Positions 41,830 to 54,296 of a stretch of DNA of 57,763 nt are shown here, piece after piece. Origin of the DNA: Frankia sp. AgB1.9 (GTDB lineage: Bacteria > Actinomycetota > Actinomycetes > Frankiales > Frankiaceae); contig NZ_JADWYX010000025.1 of the NCBI RefSeq assembly GCF_016786355.1, forward strand, positions 19,540-77,302. Reading direction: 5' to 3'. Within the stretch, counting starts at the first letter, position 1. Every line of letters begins with the position of its first letter. Below the pieces are notes generated by a model. The model saw only the letters and a list, made by a program, of their open reading frames with translations, did no database searches and had not been told where the DNA came from. The position numbers and the translations under genes were made by a program.

Positions 41830-42267
41830 TTCGGACCCGTGACAACGATCTTCACACCGTGTGTCCGGACCTTCCCTGGCGTCGCCGACCTCGGGTCATA
41901 GCAGGACCGTCACATTGAGCCACTCCTCGATTGGTCAGGGGGAGTTCTTGCCGCTCCCGGGTGGGATGCGGGAAGCTTTCGCCGCGGCCGACGGCGTCCA
42001 TTCCGACTGGCCGAAACCAATCCCGCCCACTGCTGGCGGGACCTTGCCTGTAAACGCCCACCCAGTACCGCGTCTATGGCCCATTCAGGTAGGGCCACAC
42101 AACGCCATGTCTTGCGGAGTATTCCGCGCGGCAACCATCTGTTCCCTCGTCCGCGATCACTTATTCGCGTTCCGATCAGCCATTCGGCAAGCATGGGCGA
42201 TTTCAGGCGATACCGACCGAGGCGCGGCGACTCCGTCCCGCGGCAACAAAGATGGGTGATGCATGCC

Positions 42268-46027
<3,760 letters not shown>

Positions 46028-46153
46028 GCCCCGCGGCCGGCTGGACCAGCCTGGGTCTGTGTCGTCGGTCGTCAGGCGGTCTGGGTGCGACTTCGTCCCC
46101 ATCCCGGCCGCGTGGCCACGGCCCGCCGTCCACGCGACCGGGATAATCACGTC

Positions 46154-47497
46154 ATGAGCGAGATCCGCGTGGACCGTTGGGGGGTCCCGCTACAGGCGGC
46201 CGACGGCGGGGCCGTCGGCGTGCTGGACCAGGCGATCGAAGATCTTGTCGGGCTCACCGGGGACCCGGTCGGCGGGGCCGAGGCCGCGATCGCGGCGGAC
46301 GGCGAGCTGGCGCTCGCGCGGATCTTCCGCGCCTACCTGGCCCTTTACGCGACCACCGCCGCCGGCGCCGCCGAGGCCCGCCAGCTGCTCGAACCGTTGG
46401 GGCCGTTCGACGCGGGCCCGGCCGCCCCGCGCGAGGCCCGTCACCTGGCCGCGGCCCGGGCCTGGGCGGACGGCGACTGGCACGCGGCCACCCGCGCGTT
46501 GCGGCGCGCCCTGGTCGCCAACCCCCGCGACCTGCTGGCCCTGAAGATCGCCCAGGATCTCTCCTTCTTCCTCGGCGACCGCCGCGAGCTGCGCGACCTC
46601 GTGGCGAGAGTGCTTCCCGCCTGGCCGGAAACCGACCCGGCCTGGGGGTTCCTCCAGGGCATGTACGCCTTCGGCCTCGAGGAGAACGCCGACTACCGGG
46701 CAGCAGAGGACGCCGCCCGCCGGGCGCTCGCCCGGGACCCCCGGGACGTGTGGGCCGTGCACGCGCTGGCCCACGTCTTCGAGATGGAGGGCAGCCTCCC
46801 GGCGGGCGTGGCGTTCCTGACGTCGTCGGCGCCCGACTGGCGGGACAGCTACTTCGCGGTGCACAACTGGTGGCATCTCGGGCTGTACCTGCTGGAGCTG
46901 GGCCGGGCCGACGACGCGCTCGCGCTGTACGACGAGCGGGTCCGCGCCGTCAGCTCGACCGAGTGGCTCGACATCGTCGACGCGGCCGCGCTGCTGTGGA
47001 GACTCGCCCTGTACGGCACGGACGTGACCAGCCGCGCAGTCACGCTCGCGACCGACATCCGCGACCTGGTCGGCACGCCGACGTACATCTTCAACGACTG
47101 GCACGCGGTGATGGCCTTCGGGCTGGCGGGCGACCACGCCCGGGCGGCCCAGGTGGTCGCCGCCAACCGGGACCTGACCGCTCCCGCCAACCGCCAGGCC
47201 GCCGAACGGGCCGGGCATGGCCTGCTCACCGCCTTCTCGGCGTTCGCCGACGGGGAGCCGCGGACCGCTGTGGACCTGCTTCTGGACCTGCGCTCCGACG
47301 CCCACGCGGTCGGCGGGAGCCACGCCCAGCGCGACGTCATCGACCTGACCCTGATCGCCGCCGCGGCGCGGTCCGGGCAGGCCGGCCTCGCCCGCGCGCT
47401 GGTCACCGAGCGGGTCGCGCGCAAGCCACCAGCCGAGCCCTCGGCGCGCGCCCTGCTCGCCGCGAACGGCGGCGACGACACCTGGCTCACCTGGTGA
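46154..47497 (+). CDS. TPR-type protein of the TTC38 family
   Basis: A 447-residue all-helical protein of the tetratricopeptide-repeat 38 (TTC38) type. Segments such as ARHLAAARAWADGDWHAATRALRRALVANPRDLLALKIAQDL, YRAAEDAARRALARDPRDVWAVHALAHVFEM and HNWWHLGLYLLELGRADDALALYDERV are tandem helix pairs, and the HNWWHLG motif is characteristic. The function of bacterial members is unknown. The ATG at 46154 follows CACGTC; a longer frame lies upstream but has no conservation. Lies 126 bases after the geosmin gene on the same strand; co-transcription is uncertain. Confidence 0.85.
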   Translation: MSEIRVDRWGVPLQAADGGAVGVLDQAIEDLVGLTGDPVGGAEAAIAADGELALARIFRAYLALYATTAAGAAEARQLLEPLGPFDAGPAAPREARHLAAARAWADGDWHAATRALRRALVANPRDLLALKIAQDLSFFLGDRRELRDLVARVLPAWPETDPAWGFLQGMYAFGLEENADYRAAEDAARRALARDPRDVWAVHALAHVFEMEGSLPAGVAFLTSSAPDWRDSYFAVHNWWHLGLYLLELGRADDALALYDERVRAVSSTEWLDIVDAAALLWRLALYGTDVTSRAVTLATDIRDLVGTPTYIFNDWHAVMAFGLAGDHARAAQVVAANRDLTAPANRQAAERAGHGLLTAFSAFADGEPRTAVDLLLDLRSDAHAVGGSHAQRDVIDLTLIAAAARSGQAGLARALVTERVARKPPAEPSARALLAANGGDDTWLTW

Positions 47498-47648
47498 CCG
47501 CCGCCGGCCAGCGCCGTCGCCGGTGAAGGACGCCGCCGGCCGGATCGCCGCGAATCCGCTCGAAGGCCGCCCGGCGACGCCGTAGGAGGGCCGCCCACGC
47601 CGTAGGTTGGCCGCCGGGACGTCGCCATCGCGAGATGAGGTCGGGTAC

Positions 47649-48524
47649 GTGCGGATCCTGCTGCCGCCGAGTGAGGCGAAGGCCGAGGGTGGCGACGGGC
47701 CGTCGCTGCGGACGGCCGGGTTCGGCGACGGCCCGCTCTCGGCGGCCCGGGCCGAGGTGGCGCGAGCGGTCGCCGCGTTCTGCCGTGACGACCCGGCCAC
47801 GGCGATCGTCGCGCTGCGGCTGCCGGCCTCGCGGGCCGAGGCGGACCTGGCCGCCAACGTCGCGATCCTGGACGCGCCGACGACGCGCGCGCTCGACCGG
47901 TTCGTCGGCGTGCTCTACGAAGCACTCGCCCCGGCGACGCTGCCACCGGCCGCGCGAGCCGCCGCCGACCACACCCTGTTCGTCTCCAACGGCGCCTTCG
48001 GCCTCATCGGCGCGGCCGAGCCGGTTCCCGACCACCGGGTCGCCATGGCGGCGGCGATCCCCGGCCTGGGCGGCAGCGCAGGATCAACCGTCCTCGCGAC
48101 CTTCTGGCGCGCCCAGCTCGCGCCGGTCCTGCCCGACCTGCTCGCCGCCGCCCCGGCCTCCGCCGGCGAGCACCTCGTCGTGGACCTCCGCTCGTCGGAC
48201 TACGTGACCGTGCCCCGCCTCGCCGGACCGCTGCGGGCGGGCGCCCTGCCCGTTCGTGCTCTGACGGAGAAACGCGTCGGCGGACGCTGGGTTCGCCGAC
48301 CGCTCAGCTACCAGGCGAAGCAGGTCAAGGGCCTGCTGACCCGGGCGCTCCTGCTCGCCGAGGCCGCCGGCCGCCCGGTGAAGACCATCGACGACGTGGC
48401 CGAGGCAGCCGAGGCAGCCGGCCTCGCCGCCGAGCCGCACGGCACCCCGACCGCCCCCACCCTCGACGTCATCACCCGCTGGACCCCGCCAGGCAAACCC
48501 ACGCGGGCCCCTTCAGGTACGTGA
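47649..48524 (+). CDS. yaaA: YaaA-like peroxide-stress protein (DUF328)
   Basis: A 291-residue YaaA/DUF328 protein. The N-terminal RILLPPSEAKAEGG, the middle LFVSNGAFGLIGAAEPVPDHRVAMAA, the VVDLRSSDYV and the late YQAKQVKGLLTRALL segments are its signatures. In Escherichia coli YaaA lowers free iron and protects DNA from peroxide damage; this is carried over by homology. The GTG 47649 is the first residue of the conserved strand; no strong ribosome site. Its last 12 bases overlap the 3' end of the diguanylate cyclase gene on the opposite strand. Confidence 0.88.
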   Translation: MRILLPPSEAKAEGGDGPSLRTAGFGDGPLSAARAEVARAVAAFCRDDPATAIVALRLPASRAEADLAANVAILDAPTTRALDRFVGVLYEALAPATLPPAARAAADHTLFVSNGAFGLIGAAEPVPDHRVAMAAAIPGLGGSAGSTVLATFWRAQLAPVLPDLLAAAPASAGEHLVVDLRSSDYVTVPRLAGPLRAGALPVRALTEKRVGGRWVRRPLSYQAKQVKGLLTRALLLAEAAGRPVKTIDDVAEAAEAAGLAAEPHGTPTAPTLDVITRWTPPGKPTRAPSGT

Positions 48525-50192
48525 CACAGTCCCGGCGGACAGGGCCGGGTCGTAGACGACCAGCCTGCGGGAGCGTTCGCGTTTCGCGGCGTACATGGCC
48601 AGGTCCGCCTGGTGGAGCAACGTGTCGGGGCACGTCGGTCCGGCGGCGCGGTCGAGGGTGACGAGGCCGAGGCTGGCCCGCGGGTCGTAGCGGCGGCCGG
48701 CCAGCTTGCAGGGCGCCTCGACAGCGGCAGCGAGTCGCTGGGCCAGCTGGACCGGCTCGTCCGCGCCGTCGCCGTCGAGAATGACGGCGAACTCGTCGCC
48801 ACCGAGGCGCGCGACCGTATCCGTGGCGCGGACCGCCCCGCGCAGCCGGGCCGCGCTGATCTTCAGTAGCTCGTCGCCGATGGCGTGCCCGAAGGCGTCG
48901 TTGACCCCCTTGAAGTGGTCCAGGTCGACGAACAGGACGGCGACGGCCTCGCGGCCGGCGAGCGCGCCGTCGCCGCCCGGCGTGTCGCCGTCGCCGCCCG
49001 GCGCGTTGCCGGGGCCGACCGCGCGGGCCAGGCGCCGGCTGAACAGGGCGCGGTTCGCCAGGCCGGTCAGCGGGTCATGAAAGGCCTGATGCCGCAGCTG
49101 CCGCTCACGCACCCGCACCTCGGCGAGCAGGTGGGTGTTCTCGGCGATGGTCATCATCTGCCGGGCGAGCGCGAGGACGAGCAGCGAGACGGTTCCATAC
49201 GCCTCGACCCGGTCGAGCGGCGCCCCCGCCACGAGCCTGGTCAGGATCAGCACACCGGCGACGCCGAGCACGGCATACGGCAGGGCGGCATGCGCCCACA
49301 TCGCCCGCGGATCGGGCATGGGCTCACCGTCCTGACTCCCCTGGCCGCGCACTGGCACCAACGCGGCCAGGGTGATCAACTGAAGGGAGACGATGATCGG
49401 CAGCAGGCTCCACCCCGGAAGGTCGTAGTCGCCGTGGGCGAAGCGATAGACGAGTAGGCCGTTCGTGAGGGCGTAGGCCAGCAGACCGGCTCCCAGCAGC
49501 GCCAGCGTCGCCGGAGACCGCGGCCGGCGGAACGTGCCGATCAGCAGCACCGTCGCAGTGAGGATCAGCGCGGCGACCTGGTGCACGAGCGCGAACGCGA
49601 CCTCCGCGGGGTCGGGCGACCTGGTCCGGACGAGGCCCTCCAAGGACGTCCCCCATTCGACGAGGAGGACCGAACCGACGATCAGCACACTGTCGAGCAC
49701 GACGATCACATGCCACCGGCTCGGCCCGCCGCGAAACCGGCGAGCACCCCGGTCCTCGAACGGGCAGGTCGGCAGGGACAGCAACCCGGCCAGGGCCAGC
49801 CCGTAGAAGACGATCAGGCCCGAATACTCCGAGGTCACGTTGCCCACGACCGAGCCCGTGCTGAGCAGCTTCACCAGCGTCAGCAGGCCGCCCGCGCCGA
49901 GGCCGGCCGCGAAGATGCCGATGAGCACCCGCCATCGCCGGTCACCGGGCGCGGCGCGTCGAGCGCTCCAGAGGCAGGTGATCGAGGCGGCGGCTTCGGA
50001 GACAACGGCGACAACCAGCGTGGCGATCTGCGCGGGACCCGAGCCCAGCACCGCCACGAACACCCCGGCCGACGCGACGAGCAGCGCACCGCAGACCGCG
50101 GCCCGCCGGAACATCCAGGACCCGCCGGTCCGCCCAGCCGACCGCCGAAGGCCTGGTGCCGCGCCCCCGGCTCCGCTGAGCCCCGCCACCAC
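48513..50192 (-). CDS. Membrane diguanylate cyclase (GGDEF)
   Basis: A 559-residue protein. Residues 25-350 form about ten membrane helices (for example AAVCGALLVASAGVFVAVLG, VIVVLDSVLIVGSVLLVEW, TLALLGAGLLAYALTNGLL), a probable sensor. Residues 370-540 are a GGDEF domain with RLGGDEF at 464-468 and an allosteric I-site RATD (455-458), five residues upstream. An insert of PGGDGD repeats (394-410) lies inside the first part of the domain. It makes c-di-GMP from two GTP, with feedback inhibition. GTG start with GAAGGGGG six bases upstream. Divergent from a second c-di-GMP gene, overlapping yaaA by 12 bases at its end. Confidence 0.9.
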   Translation of the reverse strand: MVAGLSGAGGAAPGLRRSAGRTGGSWMFRRAAVCGALLVASAGVFVAVLGSGPAQIATLVVAVVSEAAASITCLWSARRAAPGDRRWRVLIGIFAAGLGAGGLLTLVKLLSTGSVVGNVTSEYSGLIVFYGLALAGLLSLPTCPFEDRGARRFRGGPSRWHVIVVLDSVLIVGSVLLVEWGTSLEGLVRTRSPDPAEVAFALVHQVAALILTATVLLIGTFRRPRSPATLALLGAGLLAYALTNGLLVYRFAHGDYDLPGWSLLPIIVSLQLITLAALVPVRGQGSQDGEPMPDPRAMWAHAALPYAVLGVAGVLILTRLVAGAPLDRVEAYGTVSLLVLALARQMMTIAENTHLLAEVRVRERQLRHQAFHDPLTGLANRALFSRRLARAVGPGNAPGGDGDTPGGDGALAGREAVAVLFVDLDHFKGVNDAFGHAIGDELLKISAARLRGAVRATDTVARLGGDEFAVILDGDGADEPVQLAQRLAAAVEAPCKLAGRRYDPRASLGLVTLDRAAGPTCPDTLLHQADLAMYAAKRERSRRLVVYDPALSAGTVSRT

Positions 50193-50487
50193 ACACCCCC
50201 TTCACCGCAGCGCAACCAATTGGATACTCCAAGCGACCGGCGCACCGCCACAGGTCTCGCCGAGGCACCGCGCCGCCCTCGGAAGTCCTGCCCGACCCCC
50301 GGACGGCGAACCGACCAGCGGCGGCGACGCCGCAGTCATGGCCAGCGCTTGCACGGGTTCTCGGCGGCGGCGGCCGGGCACGCTCCGGGTTGGTGGCCAC
50401 GACGCGGGGTAGAGGCCTCTACCGGCGCAGAGCCGCGGCCGTCGGCGGACGGGCCGCGCGGCGTCCTGCCATCGGCGGGGAGGCGAC

Positions 50488-52932
50488 GTGTCGAGCGGCG
50501 GCGACGAACACGACCGGGAGATGGGATTCGTCGACCTCTTCCATCAGCTTGAGGTGGGTCTGACGGTCACCCGCATCTCGGACGGCCGGCTGCGCCGCGT
50601 CAACACCGCGGCCTGCGCGCTGATCGGTCGCGGCGAGTCCGAGCTCGTCGGCCTGGACTGGCGTGAGATGATCGACCCGACGCAGGTCGACGAGCTGAAC
50701 GCGGCCTTCAGTCAGCAGTCCTGGAGGCGCGTCGGCGAGGCGGGCCGCCGGGTGATCCGGTTCCTGCGCCCCGACGGCACGGTCGCCCACGTCCTGGCGT
50801 CGGGGGGCATCGTCACCATCGACGGCGACCGGTGCTTCCTCACGCAGCTCCAGGACATCACCGAGTTCGTCTCGACCCACCAGCAGCTCCAGCTCGTGCT
50901 GGACAGCACCCCCGTCTCGGTCTTCCTGCTCGACCACGAAGGACAGGTGGTCGCGAGCGCCGGAACGGCCCGCGAGTCGCCCGCGACCGGGCCTCGGGAC
51001 AGCGCCGGCTACGGCCTCCACGAGGCGCTCGGCGACGAGCCCGCCGTACTGGAGATGGTGCGCAGCGCGATGCGCGGCCAGCGCGTCCACAGTGTGGTGC
51101 CGTCCGGCCGGTGCTGGTACGACGTCCATCTGGTCCCGGTGTCGGGCGCCGCAGGGCGGACCGCGGTCGGTGGGGTCGTCAGCGACGTGACCGAACGCGA
51201 ACGGGCGACCGCGGAGCTGCTGGACCGGACTGCCCGCCAGACGGCGCTCGCCAACCTGGCGCAGTACGCCCTGGAGATCGGCGACGAGCGGGCCCTGTGG
51301 GATCTGGGCATCAGCGCGCTCACGGATCAGGTCAACGCCGACCGGATCACGGTGGAGCCCTGCCCTGACAGCGCGGCCGCCCGGGCCGGTCTCGACGCCG
51401 AAGCGGGCCGGGACGAGAGCGCAGGCGCGGCGCCCACGCTCGTCCGGATGCCGGTGGGCCACATGGGCGAGCCGGTCGCGACCGTCACCGTCCGCCGGGC
51501 CGCGCCGGGCCTGACCGGCGACGACGTGGCTTTCATCCGCTCCGTGGTCGCGATTCTCGGCTCCGCGGTGCTGCGGATCCGGATGGAGAACGCCGCCCGG
51601 TTCCGGTCGCTGCACGACCCGCTCACCGGCCTGCCCAACCGCGTCGCGATCCTCGATCACCTCCGCCGAAGCCTGGCCAGAGGCCAACCGGACACCCGCC
51701 GGACCGGCGTCCTGTACATCGACCTGGACGGCTTCAAGGCCGTGAACGACACGCTGGGGCATCACGCCGGCGACGAGCTTCTCCAGGAGGTCGCCGGCCG
51801 GCTGCGCCAGCTGGGCCGCCCGACCGACCTCGTCGGCAGGCTGGCCGGCGACGAGTTCGCCGTGCTGTGCGACGGAGTCGGCGGCCTGGACGACCTACGG
51901 GCCGTCGGCGAGCGGGTGATCCACGCGCTCGCGCCGCCCGTCCGGCTGCGCCGCCTCGTCAGCGTCGGCGCCAGCATCGGGATCGCGTTGGCCGGCCCCG
52001 GCCTCACCGACGCCGAACAGCTCCTCGACGCCTCCGACCTCGCCATGTACGCGGCCAAGCGGCGCGGGCCGGGACGCTGCGTCGCCTACGACGACACGAT
52101 CCGCGAGACGGTCGCGACCCACCTGGCGGGGGTGACGGAGCTGCGGCAGGCCGTCGCCGCCGGGCAGTTGACGCTGCTGTTCCGGCCGATCGCTTCCGGT
52201 TCCGGCGCGGTGGTGGCCGCGGAGGCCGTTCCCTGCTGGACGCAGCCCTGCGGGCGCCTGCTCGGACCGGAGGAGATCGAGCCCGTCGCCTTCGAGGCAG
52301 GGCTCAGCGGTGACATCGACCAGTGGCTCGTCGACGGCGCCCTGCGCACCGTCGAGTCCGCCACCACTCCCCCGCCGCTCGACGGCGCGGGCAGGAAGGC
52401 CGACGCCCCAGACGCCGACCACCCGGACGGTGGCGCGTCTCGCCAACTGTGGATCCGGATCTCCGAGCGCGGCCTGGGCGAGTCCGCGTTGCGGGAGAAG
52501 ATCATCACGTATTTCCTGGACTCCGGAACGCGGCACCCGCGCGGCCCCAGGCTCGGCGTGCTCATCCCCGACGCGATGTGGCAGCTTGACTATCGCAACG
52601 TCAACACGGCCATCGGGGAACTCGCCGCGGCGGGCGTCGAGACCCGCCTCGACTTCACCGAGCTGGGCCCGATCCGAGCGATCACCAAGGACAACATTCC
52701 AGCTGGCCTCGGCGGCATCCGCCTCAGCGACCGGCACATCCACAACCTGGACGACGGCGACGTCGGCATCGCCATCATCGCCGGAATCGTCCGGTTCGCC
52801 GACCTTCTGCACCTCGCCGTCGCGGCGCAGGGGGTGGACACCCCGGCCCAGCTGGCCAGGGTCCGCGCGCTCGGCTGCGACCTCGCCCAGGGCGCCGCCG
52901 TCGGCCCGCCGACGCTCACGCCCCCTTGGTGA
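50488..52932 (+). CDS. PAS-PAS-GAF-GGDEF protein with degenerate EAL-like domain
   Basis: An 814-residue cytoplasmic protein. Residues 18-125 and about 130-236 are PAS-like sensor domains, 245-370 GAF-like, 376-535 a GGDEF domain with AGDEF (453-457) and I-site RPTD (444-447), so cyclase activity with feedback is possible. Residues 548-812 resemble EAL by position but key motifs are lost: EALxR reads EAVPC, the DDFG-type segment reads LDFTELG, and the EGVE motif reads QGVD. Hydrolysis of c-di-GMP is therefore unlikely; it may bind it. GTG 50488 has GGGGAGG five bases upstream. Shares a 295-base divergent region with the membrane GGDEF gene. Confidence 0.88.
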   Translation: MSSGGDEHDREMGFVDLFHQLEVGLTVTRISDGRLRRVNTAACALIGRGESELVGLDWREMIDPTQVDELNAAFSQQSWRRVGEAGRRVIRFLRPDGTVAHVLASGGIVTIDGDRCFLTQLQDITEFVSTHQQLQLVLDSTPVSVFLLDHEGQVVASAGTARESPATGPRDSAGYGLHEALGDEPAVLEMVRSAMRGQRVHSVVPSGRCWYDVHLVPVSGAAGRTAVGGVVSDVTERERATAELLDRTARQTALANLAQYALEIGDERALWDLGISALTDQVNADRITVEPCPDSAAARAGLDAEAGRDESAGAAPTLVRMPVGHMGEPVATVTVRRAAPGLTGDDVAFIRSVVAILGSAVLRIRMENAARFRSLHDPLTGLPNRVAILDHLRRSLARGQPDTRRTGVLYIDLDGFKAVNDTLGHHAGDELLQEVAGRLRQLGRPTDLVGRLAGDEFAVLCDGVGGLDDLRAVGERVIHALAPPVRLRRLVSVGASIGIALAGPGLTDAEQLLDASDLAMYAAKRRGPGRCVAYDDTIRETVATHLAGVTELRQAVAAGQLTLLFRPIASGSGAVVAAEAVPCWTQPCGRLLGPEEIEPVAFEAGLSGDIDQWLVDGALRTVESATTPPPLDGAGRKADAPDADHPDGGASRQLWIRISERGLGESALREKIITYFLDSGTRHPRGPRLGVLIPDAMWQLDYRNVNTAIGELAAAGVETRLDFTELGPIRAITKDNIPAGLGGIRLSDRHIHNLDDGDVGIAIIAGIVRFADLLHLAVAAQGVDTPAQLARVRALGCDLAQGAAVGPPTLTPPW

Positions 52933-52938
52933 CCGCGG

Positions 52939-53125
52939 TCAGGCCGGGACGCCCCTGATGTCGGTGGCGCGGGCGGCGTTCGCGACCACGTCGACGAACT
53001 GAAATCCCGGTCCGGACGGCAGCCGACCGCGGCGCCCGACGTCTGTGAGCGCCGTCTCGATACGGCGCGGCGCCTCCCGGGCCTGTTCGACTATGTCGTC
53101 GTGCGAGACCGTCGGGAGCGCCCCG
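52939..53125 (-). pseudogene. Possible 3' remnant of a gene
   Basis: On the minus strand a frame reads ALPTVSHDDIVEQAREAPRR, then ETALTDVGRRGRL, and ends at a TGA (52939-52941). Its third codon positions are strongly G/C, as in real genes here. It has no start codon, and the upstream in-frame part reads unlike a protein; a different frame (DTITQLVLLVSS) looks better before the join, suggesting a frameshift. No family was recognised. Confidence 0.35.
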
Positions 53126-53189
53126 CCTTTGAGGACACGAGCAGGACCAGCTGGGTGATCGTGTCCCGCGCGGTGCCGGCGGCGGCCCG

Positions 53190-54281
53190 ATGACGGTCTC
53201 GGCCACGCCGGCCGACGGCGCCGACGAGGTGATCCGCCGCGTCGAGGGCCCCGTCGGCCGCCTCACCCTCAACCGGCCGAAGGCGATCAACGCGCTGTCC
53301 CACGCCATGGTGCTCGCGATGACCGAGGCACTCGACGACTGGGCCATCGACGACGCGATCACCTGCGTGCTCGTCGACGGCGCCGGTGCGCGCGGGCTGT
53401 GCGCCGGCGGCGACATCCGGCTGTTCCACCACGACGCCCTGACCGGCGGAACCGCCTCAATCGATTTCTGGGCCGACGAGTACCGGCTGAACTCGTTGAT
53501 CGCCCGGTACCCGAAGCCCTACGTGGCGCTGATGGACGGCCTCGTGATGGGCGGCGGCGTCGGGATCTCCGCGCACGGCTCGGTCCGCGTCGTCACGGAG
53601 CGCTCGAAGATCGGCATGCCGGAGACCGGCATCGGGCTCGTGCCCGACGTCGGCGGCACCTGGCTGCTGTCCCGGATGCCGGGCGAGACCGGCACCCACG
53701 CCGCGCTGACCGCCGGCACGCTGTCCGGCGCGGACGCGATCGCCGGCGGCCTCGCCGATCACCTGGTCCCCGCCGACCGGCTGCCGGAACTGGTCGACCT
53801 CCTGGTCGCCGGCAAGCCACCGGCGGATGCCATCGCCACGCTGGCCGTGCCCTCGGGTGAGGGGAACCTCGCCGCCGCCCGCGGCTGGATCGACTCCTGC
53901 TACTCGGCGGAAAGCGTCCCGGACATCCTCGGCCGGCTGCGCGCGCACGGCGACCCGGCGGCCGCCGCCGCGGCGGACGAGATCGCGACGAAGTCGCCGA
54001 CCGCGCTCGTCGTCACCCTCGCGGCGCTGCGCCGCGCGGCGACGCTCGCTGACCTGGACGCGGCGCTGGTGAGTGAGTTCCGGGTCTCCGTCGCCTGCCT
54101 GCGCCACCACGACCTGGCCGAGGGCATCCGCGCCCAGATCATCGACAAGGACCGGTCGCCGCGCTGGTCACCCAACATGCTCGCCGACGTCGACGACGCT
54201 CGCGTCGCGGAGTTCTTCGCCGCCCCGACCGGCGGTGACCTCGTACTCGCCCGGGGCGTCGCCCGCGCGAGTACGAGGTGA
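53190..54281 (+). CDS. 3-hydroxyisobutyryl-CoA hydrolase / enoyl-CoA hydratase family
   Basis: A 363-residue crotonase-fold enzyme of the HIBYL-CoA hydrolase length and layout. VEGPVGRLTLNRPKAINALSHAMVLAMTEALDDW and LCAGGDIRLFHHDA form the CoA and oxyanion sites; the hydrolase-type catalytic Glu145 in MPETGIGLVPDVGG is present, with Asp153 nearby. C-terminal helices (FRVSVACLRHHDLAEGIRAQIIDKDRSPRWSP) are characteristic and distinguish it from short hydratases. It probably acts in valine catabolism. ATG start without a strong ribosome site. Convergent with the phospholipase gene. Confidence 0.88.
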   Translation: MTVSATPADGADEVIRRVEGPVGRLTLNRPKAINALSHAMVLAMTEALDDWAIDDAITCVLVDGAGARGLCAGGDIRLFHHDALTGGTASIDFWADEYRLNSLIARYPKPYVALMDGLVMGGGVGISAHGSVRVVTERSKIGMPETGIGLVPDVGGTWLLSRMPGETGTHAALTAGTLSGADAIAGGLADHLVPADRLPELVDLLVAGKPPADAIATLAVPSGEGNLAAARGWIDSCYSAESVPDILGRLRAHGDPAAAAAADEIATKSPTALVVTLAALRRAATLADLDAALVSEFRVSVACLRHHDLAEGIRAQIIDKDRSPRWSPNMLADVDDARVAEFFAAPTGGDLVLARGVARASTR

Positions 54282-54296
54282 GCCGCCGCCCGGTTC

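Larger units (their letters stand above)
40746..42267. other. 1.5-kb region without a convincing gene, upstream of the encapsulin gene
   Basis: Short open frames on both strands here lack recognisable families and have arginine- and proline-rich antisense-like composition. Base composition is less extreme than in the flanking genes. Contained structures: hairpins at 41291-41329 and 41352-41386, a dyad at 41813-41829 and a 15-base direct repeat (CAGCGCCTCGGCCGG) at 41450 and 41682. It may hold regulatory RNA, a long leader for the encapsulin operon or decayed genes. Confidence 0.5.

Noticed and set aside
40746..42267. tRNA or other classical RNA gene
   Set aside because: I looked for a T-loop-like GTTCGA pattern with matching stems and found none; the hairpins do not form a cloverleaf.
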